NCBI RefSeq assembly: GCF_003149245.1
Contig: NZ_QGDL01000013.1
Span: 1 to 64,000, forward strand
Source: Faecalicatena orotica
Lineage (GTDB): Bacteria > Bacillota > Clostridia > Lachnospirales > Lachnospiraceae
Length of the DNA stretch: 64,000 nt
Direction: 5' to 3'
Shown: piece after piece, positions 35,253-44,901 of the stretch
How positions within the stretch are numbered: position 1 is the first letter of the stretch
How the letters are laid out: each line of letters begins with the position of its first letter
The notes under the pieces: model-generated
What the model saw: only the letters and a program-made list of their open reading frames with translations
Database searches by the model: none
What the model was told of the DNA's origin: nothing
Program-made: the position numbers and the translations under genes

Positions 35253-35518
35253 AAAGCGGCCCCCCTAAAAAGTATAATAAAATGATAAGAAAAAGGGCTT
35301 AAAATATCCATAATTTTCCTTAAAAATTGTTGACCACAAAGTGTGACACATTTTTTGGCTTTCCCTTTTCCGAAAAAAAGATATAGAAATTCCTGAAAAC
35401 ATAAAGTTTATTTGTTATTTAAAAGTTTTTGATTTCTGAAAAGAAAACAGGACTAAACCTTACCATTCCGGCATACGATACATTAAGTATTGTACAAGCG
35501 TGAAAGGGGAGGTTATTT
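35253..35518. other. Divergent intergenic region with palindromic candidate operator
   Basis: This AT-rich stretch separates the XRE regulator (minus) and the P-type ATPase (plus). It includes the palindrome TGTGACACA (35342..35350). TATACT-like sequence near 35268 on the minus strand could serve the XRE gene. No further genes are visible. Confidence 0.35.
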
Positions 35519-38290
35519 TTGTTTGAGGAAAAGTCTGTAAAAGAGATATCGGATCTGATGCATACGGACCGGGAAAACGGCCTGACAGAGGATGAGACTC
35601 GTGTGAGATTAAAGGAGTATGGTCCGAATATCTTAAAGGAGGGGAAAAAGAAAACGCCGGCGGAGGCGTTTTTAGAGCAGCTGAATGACCCGCTGATCTG
35701 TGTCCTGCTGGTTGCTGCTCTGGTTTCCTTTCTCTTAAAAGAAGTTAGTGATGCCATTATCATCGCGGTCGTTATAATCGTGAATGCTACGGTCGGTGTG
35801 ATTCAGGAGGGGAAGGCCCAGAAGGCGCTCGAGTCGCTTAAAAAGCTGACAAGCCCGAAAGCCGTTGTGCGCCGGGGCGGGATTGTACGGGAAATTCCGG
35901 CGGCAGAACTTGTAAAGGGAGACCTTGTGATTTTGGAGGCAGGCGCACAGGTACCGGCCGATCTGCGTCTTGTGAAGACGTGGAATTTAAAGATTGAGGA
36001 GTCCGCGCTGACGGGAGAATCGCTCCCGGTTAATAAGGATGCGGATTTTCAGGCGTCCGGGGCGCTTCCGGTGGGCGACAGGAAGAATGAGGCATTCATG
36101 TCTACACTTGTAACCGGCGGAAGGGGAGAAGGGATTGTCATCGGTGCGGGAATGGAGACCGAGATTGGCAAGATCGCATCCATTATCAACGATGTTCCCA
36201 GAGAGTTTACACCACTTCAGAAGAAACTGGCTGACCTCGGGAAGATGCTAAGTATCGTGTCCGTCCTGCTGTGTGTGGCGTTGTTTGTCATTGCAGTCCT
36301 GCAGAAACGTAATATTTTAGAAATGCTGATTACAGCGATTTCACTGGCCGTTGCCGCAGTGCCGGAAGGACTGCCCGCCATCGTGACAATCGTACTGGCA
36401 ATGAGTGTTTCGAAGATGGTGAAGGTACATGCGATTGTCAGAAAGCTCCCTTCCGTAGAGACACTTGGTGCAGTCAATGTGGTGTGTTCGGATAAGACTG
36501 GCACGCTGACCCAGAACAAGATGACTGTTGTAAAATATTTTGTAAATCAGAATGTTTATAAAAGCAGCGAAGCGGCGCCGGATATGCCGGATGAATTTCT
36601 GGAGGGGATGGCACTCTGTAACGATGCGGTGATAACGGACAAGGAGGAATTGGGGGACCCGACAGAACTGGCGCTTTTAAGGTTTGCTGAAGGGTACCGC
36701 GCCAAAGGCGGTGCATCGGGATATACATTTGAAAATGCGGGGCGTTCGAGAAAAGAAAGTATGGAAGCAAGGATGCCCAGAGTTCAGGAAAAGGCATTTG
36801 ACTCTCAGAGAAAAATGATGACTACGGTCCACCGTGGCCCGTCCGGATTTGTCTCTTACACAAAGGGGGCACCGGAAATGCTTCTGGGGCGGTGCACGAA
36901 GATTCTGGTCAACGGAAGGGCACAGACGATCACGGATTCCCACCGCAGGCAGATCCGCCGGGCAGTGGATGATTTCTCGGCACAGGCTCTGCGGGTGTTA
37001 GCAGTGGCTGTCAGGCGGGGGGAGAAAGATGTACATGAGGACGGGCTGACATTTGTGGGGCTGGCCGGCATGATCGACCCGGTCAGACCTGAGGCAAAGG
37101 CCGCAGTCGAGCGGTTTAAAGAGGCTTCTGTCCGTACTGTTATGATAACAGGGGACCATATAGATACGGCGTTTGCCATTGCAAGAGAACTGGGGATTGC
37201 AAAGAAGATAGATGAATGCATGACCGGGGAAGAACTGGAAAAACTTTCGGACACACAACTGAAAGAAAGGCTGAAGAGAACGAATGTATTTGCAAGGGTT
37301 TCACCGGAACATAAGGTAAGAATCGTGAAGGCACTGAAAGAAACGGGAAATATTGCGGCAATGACAGGAGACGGGGTCAACGATGCACCTTCCCTTAAGA
37401 TGGCAGATATCGGTATTGCGATGGGGGTTACAGGGACGGATGTTGCAAAGAACGCGGCGGACATGATTCTGACGGATGATAACTTTGCTACGATCGAAAA
37501 GGCGATTGAGGAAGGAAGGGGCATCTATGAGAATATTAAGAAAACCGTCCTCTTCCTGCTTTCTTCGAATTTTGGAGAAATCATCACTATGTTTGCCGCG
37601 GTAATCATGGGAATGGCCTCCCCGCTGAAAGCGAGTCACATTCTGTGGATCAACCTGATCACGGACTCTCTTCCGGCACTGGCGCTGGGGGTTGATAAAA
37701 ATGATAAAGAAGCACTTATGAAACGTCCGCCGAGAAAAGCGAAGGAAGGATTGTTTGCAAACGGCGGGATTACGTGTACGGTATTCTATGGATGCCTGAT
37801 TGCGGCAATCAGCCTTACGGCTTTTTTGAAGCTGCCGTGGGAAATACTGGCACAGCAGCAGAAAGCCTTTACGCTTGCAAACATCTCGGGGGTGTTCCAG
37901 TCCGCGGAGATTCTTGCAAGGGCACAGACGTATGCGTTTACGGTTCTAGGGATGTCACAGCTGTTCCATGCGCTTGGCATGAAAGATGTACATACCTCTG
38001 TCTTTTCGAGGAAACGGGACTTTAATCCGGTTATGCTTGCCGCATTTGGCGTCGGATTCTTCCTACAGGCCGCAGTTACAGAAGTTCCGTATCTGACCGT
38101 ATTATTCGGAACGGCGGCACTGTCAATAAGAGAATGGGGAGCACTAATCGTACTTGCAGCATTCCCTGTACTTGCACATGAGATTTTCGTTTTACTGGGA
38201 ATCGTTGAGAAGGAGGGAGAAACAGGAGAGGACAGGGCAGATTCAAAGCCGGGCACAAGGCGCCGCCAGTTCGGGAAAGGCCTTAGATAG
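35519..38290 (+). CDS. Calcium-type P-type ATPase (P2A-like)
   Basis: This 923-residue protein is a full-length P-type cation ATPase: an N-terminal cation-ATPase domain, an actuator domain with TGES, membrane helix 4 with PEGLP, the phosphorylation site SDKTGTLTQ, a nucleotide domain (KGAPE) and the hinge GDGVNDAP, followed by the C-terminal transmembrane bundle. PEGLP and the C-terminal helices match Ca2+ (SERCA/PMCA-like) pumps of Firmicutes. It exports Ca2+ from the cytosol at ATP cost. The start is TTG with GGGGAGG 6 bases upstream. It stands alone and is not obviously linked to neighbours. Confidence 0.93.
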   Translation: MFEEKSVKEISDLMHTDRENGLTEDETRVRLKEYGPNILKEGKKKTPAEAFLEQLNDPLICVLLVAALVSFLLKEVSDAIIIAVVIIVNATVGVIQEGKAQKALESLKKLTSPKAVVRRGGIVREIPAAELVKGDLVILEAGAQVPADLRLVKTWNLKIEESALTGESLPVNKDADFQASGALPVGDRKNEAFMSTLVTGGRGEGIVIGAGMETEIGKIASIINDVPREFTPLQKKLADLGKMLSIVSVLLCVALFVIAVLQKRNILEMLITAISLAVAAVPEGLPAIVTIVLAMSVSKMVKVHAIVRKLPSVETLGAVNVVCSDKTGTLTQNKMTVVKYFVNQNVYKSSEAAPDMPDEFLEGMALCNDAVITDKEELGDPTELALLRFAEGYRAKGGASGYTFENAGRSRKESMEARMPRVQEKAFDSQRKMMTTVHRGPSGFVSYTKGAPEMLLGRCTKILVNGRAQTITDSHRRQIRRAVDDFSAQALRVLAVAVRRGEKDVHEDGLTFVGLAGMIDPVRPEAKAAVERFKEASVRTVMITGDHIDTAFAIARELGIAKKIDECMTGEELEKLSDTQLKERLKRTNVFARVSPEHKVRIVKALKETGNIAAMTGDGVNDAPSLKMADIGIAMGVTGTDVAKNAADMILTDDNFATIEKAIEEGRGIYENIKKTVLFLLSSNFGEIITMFAAVIMGMASPLKASHILWINLITDSLPALALGVDKNDKEALMKRPPRKAKEGLFANGGITCTVFYGCLIAAISLTAFLKLPWEILAQQQKAFTLANISGVFQSAEILARAQTYAFTVLGMSQLFHALGMKDVHTSVFSRKRDFNPVMLAAFGVGFFLQAAVTEVPYLTVLFGTAALSIREWGALIVLAAFPVLAHEIFVLLGIVEKEGETGEDRADSKPGTRRRQFGKGLR

Positions 38291-38297
38291 CCTTTCC
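38274..38297. terminator. Hairpin at the convergent ATPase / pilT ends
   Basis: GGAAAGGC and GCCTTTCC form a perfect 8-bp stem overlapping the ATPase stop codon. A T6 run follows about 20 bases later on the plus strand. It may end transcripts from both sides. Confidence 0.4.
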
Positions 38298-38312
38298 TGC
38301 TGACAATGGCTG

Positions 38313-39368
38313 TTACAGTTTTTTCCCGAGCATTTCTGGATTGGAAGCGTAGGTCAGGGCGGTCTCCTTCGTGATTGTCCCGCTCTGGCAGAGCTTTAGA
38401 AGGTTGGAATCCATCGATACCATGTCCTCTTTTACGGAAGAATAGATGAGGCCGTCTATCTGGTGGACCTTATTGTCACGGATCATATTGCGGATCGCGG
38501 GGGTAACTGTCATGATCTCGAATACAGGAGTTACCTTTCCGTCTGTTGTCGGCACGAGCTGCTGTGACACAACGGCGTTCAGAACCATAGAAAGCTGGAC
38601 GGCAATCTGCCTCTGCTGGTTGGACGGGAATACGTCGATGATTCTGTCGATCGTGTTAGCCGCACCGATAGTATGGAGCGTAGAGAACAGAAGGTGTCCG
38701 GTCTCCGCAGCCGTCATGGCGACTGTGATCGTTTCATAATCGCGCATCTCACCCAGCAGGATGACGTTTGGGCTCTGCCGCAGGGCGGCACGCAGCGCAG
38801 TTACATAATTATCGGTATCCACGTTGATTTCACGCTGGCTGACAATACACCGGTTATGGCGGTGGAGGAATTCAAGGGGGTCCTCCAGCGTAATGATATG
38901 TTCATCCCTCGTTTTATTAATCTGGTCAATAATGCAGGCAAGGGTAGTTGATTTGCCGCTTCCGGCAGGTCCCGTGACAAGCACCATTCCCTTGCTGCTG
39001 TTTCCGAGTTCCATGATATAATCCGGGATTCCAAGTTCTCTGTAATCAGGCAGCTGGAAGGTGATAATCCGAATGACCGCGGAGAGAGCGCCCCTTTGTT
39101 TGTAAGCGCTGACGCGGAAACGGGACACCCCCTGTATGGCGAACGAAAAATCATCATCGCCGTGTTTGTGGAGCTGACTGATATCGCGGTGCCCGGCCAG
39201 CCTGTAAATCTCATCTAATATGGCTTCTGTATCGGGCGGCAGCAGCCGGGTGTCATTCTCACGGCTGATGACTCCGTTGATCCGGCAGGATACAGGGAGG
39301 CCGGCTATGATAAAGACATCCGATGCGCCCTGTGAGACTGCCTGCTCTAATATTAATTTTGCGTCCAT
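38313..39368 (-). CDS. pilT: PilT-family twitching ATPase
   Basis: This 351-residue protein is a typical PilT. It has an N-terminal PAS-like part (QGASDVFIIAGLPVSCRING), Walker A GPAGSGKSTT, an Asp box (ITLEDPLEFLH), a Walker B region (PNVILLGEMRDYETI) and the His box TGHLLFSTLHT. It powers pilus retraction or, in this context, pseudopilus dynamics. Length is normal. It is the last gene of a minus-strand operon with PilC and pilin-like genes. No PilB extension ATPase is seen in the window. Confidence 0.93.
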   Translation of the reverse strand: MDAKLILEQAVSQGASDVFIIAGLPVSCRINGVISRENDTRLLPPDTEAILDEIYRLAGHRDISQLHKHGDDDFSFAIQGVSRFRVSAYKQRGALSAVIRIITFQLPDYRELGIPDYIMELGNSSKGMVLVTGPAGSGKSTTLACIIDQINKTRDEHIITLEDPLEFLHRHNRCIVSQREINVDTDNYVTALRAALRQSPNVILLGEMRDYETITVAMTAAETGHLLFSTLHTIGAANTIDRIIDVFPSNQQRQIAVQLSMVLNAVVSQQLVPTTDGKVTPVFEIMTVTPAIRNMIRDNKVHQIDGLIYSSVKEDMVSMDSNLLKLCQSGTITKETALTYASNPEMLGKKL

Positions 39369-39418
39369 ATATTTAATCTCTCCTTACTTCTAAAGATTTC
39401 ACGGATTAAAACCCCTGC

Positions 39419-39913
39419 CTACTTCATCAGATTCAGGGTATCATCTCCGCTCCATTCCTGTGTTGCGACCACTTTCCACTGGCGGACCCGGCAGAAACCT
39501 TCGGAAATCCGGTCCGTGGGATTCAGTTCGAGGACAACCGACAGTGCCTGCTTTTCATCTACAGTAACCTGATACGCAACAGATGGTGTCCCAGTGGAAA
39601 AATCCATATCCAGTGTGTCCCCAAAAGTGAGCTCACTGAGGCTGCTCTGTACTTCAGCGAAATATGTGTCCGGGGATTCTTTATAAGAATGTGCAAGTAC
39701 TGCATCAATCGAGTCCAGTATCTCTTCTGCCTGATTGGAGGCTGTGTAATAATCCGTTCTGCGGTCCGCCAGCTTCTGGCTGAACTTGTAATCACTCTGT
39801 GCGCTGGAAAGCGAGAGGGTGGCAAATGTTACAAGACACAGGACGAGGAAAATGACCAGCAGTGAAGAGGAACCAATGTTAACAAAAGGAGCTGATTTCT
39901 TATTCGTTTCCAT
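39419..39913 (-). CDS. Pilin-like or pseudopilin membrane protein
   Basis: This 164-residue protein has a single N-terminal hydrophobic helix (SSSLLVIFLVLCLVTFATLSL) after a short polar leader, and a soluble domain. It lacks the Glu5 of classic pilins. The longer frame to 39964 is rejected since AAGGAGGT lies 6 bases before 39913. The start overlaps the end of the next upstream gene by 14 bases. Likely a minor pilus component. Confidence 0.65.
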   Translation of the reverse strand: METNKKSAPFVNIGSSSLLVIFLVLCLVTFATLSLSSAQSDYKFSQKLADRRTDYYTASNQAEEILDSIDAVLAHSYKESPDTYFAEVQSSLSELTFGDTLDMDFSTGTPSVAYQVTVDEKQALSVVLELNPTDRISEGFCRVRQWKVVATQEWSGDDTLNLMK

Positions 39914-40364
39914 TGCTGTACCTCCTTTGCAGGTGATGCGAAATATCAAGGGAATAGATGACACTGCCGTCTTTAAGCTTATTCATCTTCAGTTCTCCAT
40001 TTAACATGGATTCGTCCTCTGTAAAACGGGTACTCAGACAATATACTGCATCCTTCTTTTTACAGGACTGGAAATCCTCATTATAGTATATTTCAATGCC
40101 GGAGCCGCCGGATACCTCTGATTCGGGATATTCTGCTTTGAGCAGGCTGGCAGCGGACGGGATATCATCGGATACATGGATGAGTTCTGCGGCACTGGAG
40201 ACTTCCGTAACGGCAGTATTAAGTTCCCAGGCGTCCCTGCTCAACAGATGTGATTTCACAAATAATTGTACACAAACAGCACTTGCCATCGAAAAAAAGA
40301 GGATCGCAAGGATCAGTTCCAATAGGAACAGACTGGAAGATTTTGCCCGGTTTCTGCGTGTCAT
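39900..40364 (-). CDS. Type IV prepilin-like protein
   Basis: This 154-residue protein begins MTRRNRAKSSSLFLLELILA, with the pilin-type hydrophobic helix and a Glu in the position of Glu5 (LFLLE), though the residue before the cleavage site is Ser and not Gly. The C-terminal domain has two Cys (CKKKDAVYC) that may form a disulfide. AAAGGAGA precedes the start. It is probably a minor pilin or pseudopilin. Confidence 0.68.
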   Translation of the reverse strand: MTRRNRAKSSSLFLLELILAILFFSMASAVCVQLFVKSHLLSRDAWELNTAVTEVSSAAELIHVSDDIPSAASLLKAEYPESEVSGGSGIEIYYNEDFQSCKKKDAVYCLSTRFTEDESMLNGELKMNKLKDGSVIYSLDISHHLQRRYSNGNE

Positions 40365-40396
40365 AATTGTCTCCTTTGATTAAAATGATCTGTTAC

Positions 40397-40885
40397 TTAG
40401 CGGGAAGTACTGTGTATGCTGACAACACAGGAAGCCTCCTGGCCGTCCTCATCTACACAGGTAAAGGAAAACGCCTGCTTTCCGGTCTGACTCATAGTAA
40501 AGGACCTGACCGGGAGAATGGTCTTTCCGGCGGCAGCATCAGCTTCCACACCATCCTTGATAAAGATTTCCTTCAAATTCCCCTGGTCCGTGTATATATA
40601 AGTAAAATAGGTTTCCTCGTTATATTCCTGCTCGATGACCAGAGCATCATTACCGTCAAACATGCCGATCGAGACATTCCCGTCTTCGTCACCCTGGTGG
40701 ATTTTCTCGCTGATATAGGACATCGAGGTTCCGGCCGTGTAGTTCAGAGAAGAATGTTCTGTCGTAGACCGGTATATATTCGTGGCAAGCAGGATGACCG
40801 TCAGTGCTGACACTGCAAACATGAAGAACAATGCAACAGGAAATAAAAAGTCAATCATATGGTTTCTTTGTGTCCGAAAGCGCAT
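40397..40885 (-). CDS. DUF4860-like pilus-cluster membrane protein
   Basis: This 162-residue protein has one N-terminal membrane helix (FLFPVALFFMFAVSALTVILL) and a beta-rich outer domain with a C-terminal Cys pair. The pattern matches DUF4860 proteins, common in clostridial type IV pilus clusters. AGAAGGGGGA precedes the start. Two bases separate it from the next gene upstream. Confidence 0.68.
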   Translation of the reverse strand: MRFRTQRNHMIDFLFPVALFFMFAVSALTVILLATNIYRSTTEHSSLNYTAGTSMSYISEKIHQGDEDGNVSIGMFDGNDALVIEQEYNEETYFTYIYTDQGNLKEIFIKDGVEADAAAGKTILPVRSFTMSQTGKQAFSFTCVDEDGQEASCVVSIHSTSR

Positions 40886-40887
40886 TG

Positions 40888-41217
40888 TCAGTCCCCCTTC
40901 TCAATAATCGTCACATCCGGCAGAATGTTTGCGCCGCTTACTCTGTAATCCACATAAAAACGGCTCTCATCGTAGGTAAGCCCGTAGTGGTCCTTCAGAT
41001 AATCGAGGCTTTCCGGATAGGCGCCTTCCACGGCATAACAGTATGTAATATTTCTGTTCAGCGCATTTTCCAGACTCTCCTTCTGGCGCCTTAAGGTGCT
41101 GGACGACAAAGACTGGATTCCCTGATAAAACAGAATGATAATCAGCAGAAAAGCGCAGACCGAGAGAATAAACTTCCGGTAATTATGCTGTTTTTTCTGA
41201 TATTGAAACCGGGCCAT
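40888..41217 (-). CDS. Small pilus-cluster membrane protein
   Basis: This 109-residue protein has a basic start, one membrane helix (FILSVCAFLLIIILFYQGI) and an outer domain of about 70 residues (YCYAVEGAYPESLDYLKDHYGL…). AAGGAGGT lies before the ATG. The AVEGAYPESLDYL motif resembles pseudopilin-type proteins. Family not named with certainty. Confidence 0.65.
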   Translation of the reverse strand: MARFQYQKKQHNYRKFILSVCAFLLIIILFYQGIQSLSSSTLRRQKESLENALNRNITYCYAVEGAYPESLDYLKDHYGLTYDESRFYVDYRVSGANILPDVTIIEKGD

Positions 41218-41253
41218 AAAGCACCTCCTTGGTATATGTGAAGTGGTCAGGAT

Positions 41254-42306
41254 CTAGATACTGGACATAATCCCCATCAGCGGCAGCATGACGGAGAGCA
41301 GGATGACTCCAACGATCAGTGAAAGCGCAATAACAAGTGTAGGTTCCAGAACGGCAAGGGCATTGTTCATCCGGTTATCGATGTCATCCTGATAAAGCCC
41401 GGCAATCTTTCCCATGACCTGGTCCATAGAACCGGTCTTTTCTCCGATGGAGGCCATACGGGCATACATGCCGGTAAAAATTCCTGAATCGTGGAGTGCC
41501 ACGGACAGGTCGCTGCCTTCATTGATAAGATTCTGGCAGGAGTCGATCTTTTTCTGGAAATGAATATCATCATTCAATGCGGTTACCAGTTCCATGCTGC
41601 GTTCCGGATTCAGGCCGCTGCTTAAGGTCAATGCCATTCCGCTTGCAAAACGGCAGGCCGCGATTTCTTCGAAGATTGCCCTTGTGAATTTCAGCTTGTA
41701 CCCCAGCCTGCGAAAGGTCTGTTTTCCGTGGGCCGTCCTAGTTCCATATAAAATCAGTGCCACGATGACCGCAAGGATCACGATCAACACGATAGAATAC
41801 CGGTTAATTGCATTACCCAGATTCATTAATGTTCTGGAAAACCCGGTCATTTCGGTGCCAAGCTGGATGAAAACCTGATTGAAGATTGGCATAACCTTTA
41901 CGAGAAGTACGACGATAACGACGACCATCATCCCTGCCATAATCAGCGGGTAAGTGACGGCATTCTTAATACTCTTTGAGATGGAGTCCTCCCTGTCGTA
42001 GTGCTCACTTAGTGCGGACATGACCTCATCCAGTGTTCCAGTCTCCTCCCCAATCTGTATCATATGCAGCATATAGGATGGAAAGAGCCCTGTATCAGCC
42101 AGTGCCTGGTACAGGCTTCCGGTTTCCTGAATATTTTCTAATACAGTCTGAAGTATCTGCTTTTCATCAGCAGACGACGCGTCTTCCAGCATGATTGTGA
42201 CGCCTTCAACAGACGAAATGCCGGACTTCAGGATCAGGGCAATCTGCCCGCAGAAAGAAGAGACCTCCATATTTGAAAATGGCTTACCCTGCACTTGTTT
42301 CTCCAT
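41254..42306 (-). CDS. pilC: PilC/GspF-type platform protein
   Basis: This 350-residue inner-membrane protein has two copies of the T2SSF domain. Its membrane helices lie near residues 115-140, 163-185 and 322-345. Landmarks are QIALILKSGISSVEGV and IGEETGTLDEVM, repeated as IGEKTGSMDQVM. It forms the membrane platform for pilus assembly. GGAGG precedes the ATG. It follows the transglutaminase lipoprotein gene by 20 bases. Confidence 0.92.
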   Translation of the reverse strand: MEKQVQGKPFSNMEVSSFCGQIALILKSGISSVEGVTIMLEDASSADEKQILQTVLENIQETGSLYQALADTGLFPSYMLHMIQIGEETGTLDEVMSALSEHYDREDSISKSIKNAVTYPLIMAGMMVVVIVVLLVKVMPIFNQVFIQLGTEMTGFSRTLMNLGNAINRYSIVLIVILAVIVALILYGTRTAHGKQTFRRLGYKLKFTRAIFEEIAACRFASGMALTLSSGLNPERSMELVTALNDDIHFQKKIDSCQNLINEGSDLSVALHDSGIFTGMYARMASIGEKTGSMDQVMGKIAGLYQDDIDNRMNNALAVLEPTLVIALSLIVGVILLSVMLPLMGIMSSI

Positions 42307-42326
42307 TGTGTGTCCTCCATTGTTTT

Positions 42327-43265
42327 CTAATAAGAATATTTCACTTTATAATTGCTTCCGTCACCAATATATTTCCCCACAGATTTTGTGGAGTTATTTG
42401 CAGCAAGCGTCGGGTCCATCAGAGACCAGTCTTTGCCGTCAAATTCTATAATCTTGTCGATCCATCCCTTTTCCTTAATGTAAACACTCACCCACGCATG
42501 GTATGCTTCTCCTGAATATCCGACCTCAAGTTTTGTCGGGACAGACTGGGAACGAAGCATCGCAGCCATAAGTGAAGCATAGTCGAAACAGATTCCCTCT
42601 CCGGTGTCCAGTGTTTCATCCAGATTCGGCACATAATCTGTGGGCGTATTTTCTGCCTTTTTCTCGTCATACGCAACATTTTCTATAACGTAATGGTAAA
42701 CATTTTTTACATAATCCAGATCGTCTGTAGATTTATCGGAAAGTTTCTTGCCAAGTTTGACTGACTGGGAGTCTTTCGTAAACCAGACATACTGGTTCGG
42801 ATACAGAAATGGCTTGAACTCGTCGGTAATCTTAACGTCCATATCCTGCGAAAAAGCGATGGCATACTGCTTATCCCTGACATGTTCCAGTACATCCATG
42901 TGATAGCCGCCGCTGCCGCCTGTCAGGGGAAAGGTTGTTAGGGAACTGTCAGTTATTGTATAAGTATAGACCGTTCCGTCAGGGATTGTAACCTGAAGCT
43001 TCATCTTGGCGGCGTTCCCCTTGTACTGGAGCATAATATATCCGTCACTTGTATTGGAAGCATCTATAGAAACGATATCATTTCCATATACGACTTTCCC
43101 GGTGTTCTGGGGAGTCAGGATCTGCAGAGCACTCTCCCGTTTTTTCCCTTCCGAGGCAGAAGCATCGGATATGTCAGAACCGTTTCCAGAACAGCCCAAG
43201 AGAAAGGCGGACATGATGAAGGCTATCAGAGTCACACTGATAAAACGGAAGTTTCTTTTCTTCAT
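42327..43265 (-). CDS. Transglutaminase-like lipoprotein
   Basis: This 312-residue protein has a lipoprotein signal ending LLGC and a C-terminal transglutaminase-like core. The core shows GICFDYASLMAAMLR (catalytic Cys), YHAWVSVYI (His) and WSLMDPT (Asp). These domains act on envelope proteins or peptides as proteases or cross-linkers. AAGGAGG lies before the ATG at 43265; the frame extending to 43355 has no ribosome site. It heads the pilus operon. Confidence 0.82.
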   Translation of the reverse strand: MKKRNFRFISVTLIAFIMSAFLLGCSGNGSDISDASASEGKKRESALQILTPQNTGKVVYGNDIVSIDASNTSDGYIMLQYKGNAAKMKLQVTIPDGTVYTYTITDSSLTTFPLTGGSGGYHMDVLEHVRDKQYAIAFSQDMDVKITDEFKPFLYPNQYVWFTKDSQSVKLGKKLSDKSTDDLDYVKNVYHYVIENVAYDEKKAENTPTDYVPNLDETLDTGEGICFDYASLMAAMLRSQSVPTKLEVGYSGEAYHAWVSVYIKEKGWIDKIIEFDGKDWSLMDPTLAANNSTKSVGKYIGDGSNYKVKYSY

Positions 43266-43375
43266 CACATCACGCCTCCTTTTCACATTCTTCTGACGGA
43301 TAAATTTCATCACTGCTTCAATTGTACCATTAATGTTAAAAAATGCAAAGTGCAAATCTGACCGCTGAATATGAG

Positions 43376-43496
43376 TTTACAGCATTTTTCGGTTATGTTA
43401 TAATGCTCGCACTTGGCGAGGTGTTTTCGAGCCTAGTAAGACATATACCTAAATACTTAACGAGGTATTTTACGAGTTTAGTATTTATGGTACAAT
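43376..43496 (+). promoter_or_regulatory. Promoter region of jetABC with one 92-bp repeat unit
   Basis: TTTACA (43376..43381), 17 bases and TATAAT (43399..43404) form a strong promoter. A second one, TTTACG, 16 bases and TACAAT (43491..43496), lies exactly 92 bases later. The 92-bp stretch between the -10 boxes is nearly the same as the tandem repeat at 61926..62180. Inside are two related halves with CGAGGT-TTT…CGAG…TAGTA. jetA starts 37 bases after the second -10. Confidence 0.7.
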
Positions 43497-43532
43497 GGGT
43501 ACAGGCTTTTAATCAGAAAGGGAAAATCACAC

Positions 43533-44891
43533 ATGCAGATGCGTTTTGAGGTCCCGGACACCTTCTGGAGTTTATTCCGTTCGGTGAACCGGGATGTTTA
43601 TATTGAAGCATTACTAACAATAAATGAAGAATATCAGTACAGTAACTATTTTTTAACCAGAGAAGCATGTATCCAGGTTCTAAGTGACATGAATGCGAAG
43701 AAGCGCTTTGAACTGATGCGTGAGGAAGATGAGACAGAGTTTGATATGCTGGAGACTCCGTCATCACGTATTATAAACTGGCTGCTGCGCAAGGGCTGGC
43801 TGAAAAAGATCGAGGATTATAACACGCTGGCTACGAACATTGTTATACCGGATTATTCTGCTATTTTCATAGACGCCTTTGAACGTTTGACTTCAGAAGA
43901 TATGGAGGAAACGGAAATTTATATTCAGAATGTCTATGCGACGCTGTTTTCATTTAAAAATGATTACAGGGTAAATCTAAATATGCTGCGGACCGCATTG
44001 ATTAATACGAGGCGGCTTAACAAGGCGCTTCAGGATATGCTGCACAATATGGATAAGTTTTTTTCAAGGCTTCTGGACCAGAAATCTTACGGGGAGCTTT
44101 TAAGGGAGCATCTGGAAGGATATGTGGAAGAGATTGTACGTAAGAAATACCATATTCTGAAGACTTCGGATAACTTCTATATCTATAAGATGGATATTAA
44201 GAAGGTCTTAAGGGACATGCGCGAGGACGAAGAGTGGATAGAGACGGTTCGCGGGCGTTCCCGGGCGCAGGGAGATACGGGGGAAGACGTGCTGGACCTG
44301 CTGGATATGATTGAGCGCGGATTTGACGACATCGAACACCGTATATCGAATATGGATAAGGAGCATACGAAGTATGTCCGGGCTACGGTGACAAGGCTGA
44401 ATTATCTGCTGAGCGGTGAGACAGATACGAAGGGACTGGTGATCCAGCTGCTGAATCAGATGGCTGCGAGTGAAGAGTATGAGGAAATGCTGCAGATTAC
44501 AGGGCAGAAGATGAATCTGTCTCTGTTGGAAATCATTTCGGAGAAGTCTTTATATAAGCGGCGGAAAGGGCGGCAGGATTTCATCAGCCAGATGGCGCCG
44601 GAGGAAGTGGCAGAGGATCTGGACCGGGATGACGTGCTGAAGCTGAATAAGATTCAGGCAAGGTACAGTAAAAGCCAGATCGAGGAATTTATTGAAGAGC
44701 ATATGGACGGAGAAATCATGGATGCGGCAAAGCTGAAAATTGCAGACGGTGAGGCGTTTGAGAAGCTGATACTGGCCTATGACCTGAGTACCAGAAGGAA
44801 CAGTAAATATATGGTGCTTGACGGGGAACCGGATATGATCGAACATGGCGGTTACCGGTATCCGGATTTGAAGTTTGTACGCAGAAGATAG
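43533..44891 (+). CDS. jetA: JetA (Wadjet type II kleisin-like subunit)
   Basis: This 452-residue protein starts MQMRFEVPDTFWSLFRSVNRDVYIEALL, the pattern of JetA (formerly DUF5716). It is helical, with a winged-helix-like N-terminal part and a long central helical region. In Wadjet, JetA is the kleisin that bridges the SMC-like JetC heads. It is the first gene of a three-gene cassette; jetB starts 11 bases after its stop. Its promoter carries the 92-bp repeat unit. Confidence 0.85.
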   Translation: MQMRFEVPDTFWSLFRSVNRDVYIEALLTINEEYQYSNYFLTREACIQVLSDMNAKKRFELMREEDETEFDMLETPSSRIINWLLRKGWLKKIEDYNTLATNIVIPDYSAIFIDAFERLTSEDMEETEIYIQNVYATLFSFKNDYRVNLNMLRTALINTRRLNKALQDMLHNMDKFFSRLLDQKSYGELLREHLEGYVEEIVRKKYHILKTSDNFYIYKMDIKKVLRDMREDEEWIETVRGRSRAQGDTGEDVLDLLDMIERGFDDIEHRISNMDKEHTKYVRATVTRLNYLLSGETDTKGLVIQLLNQMAASEEYEEMLQITGQKMNLSLLEIISEKSLYKRRKGRQDFISQMAPEEVAEDLDRDDVLKLNKIQARYSKSQIEEFIEEHMDGEIMDAAKLKIADGEAFEKLILAYDLSTRRNSKYMVLDGEPDMIEHGGYRYPDLKFVRRR

Positions 44892-44901
44892 GAGATTACA
44901 T

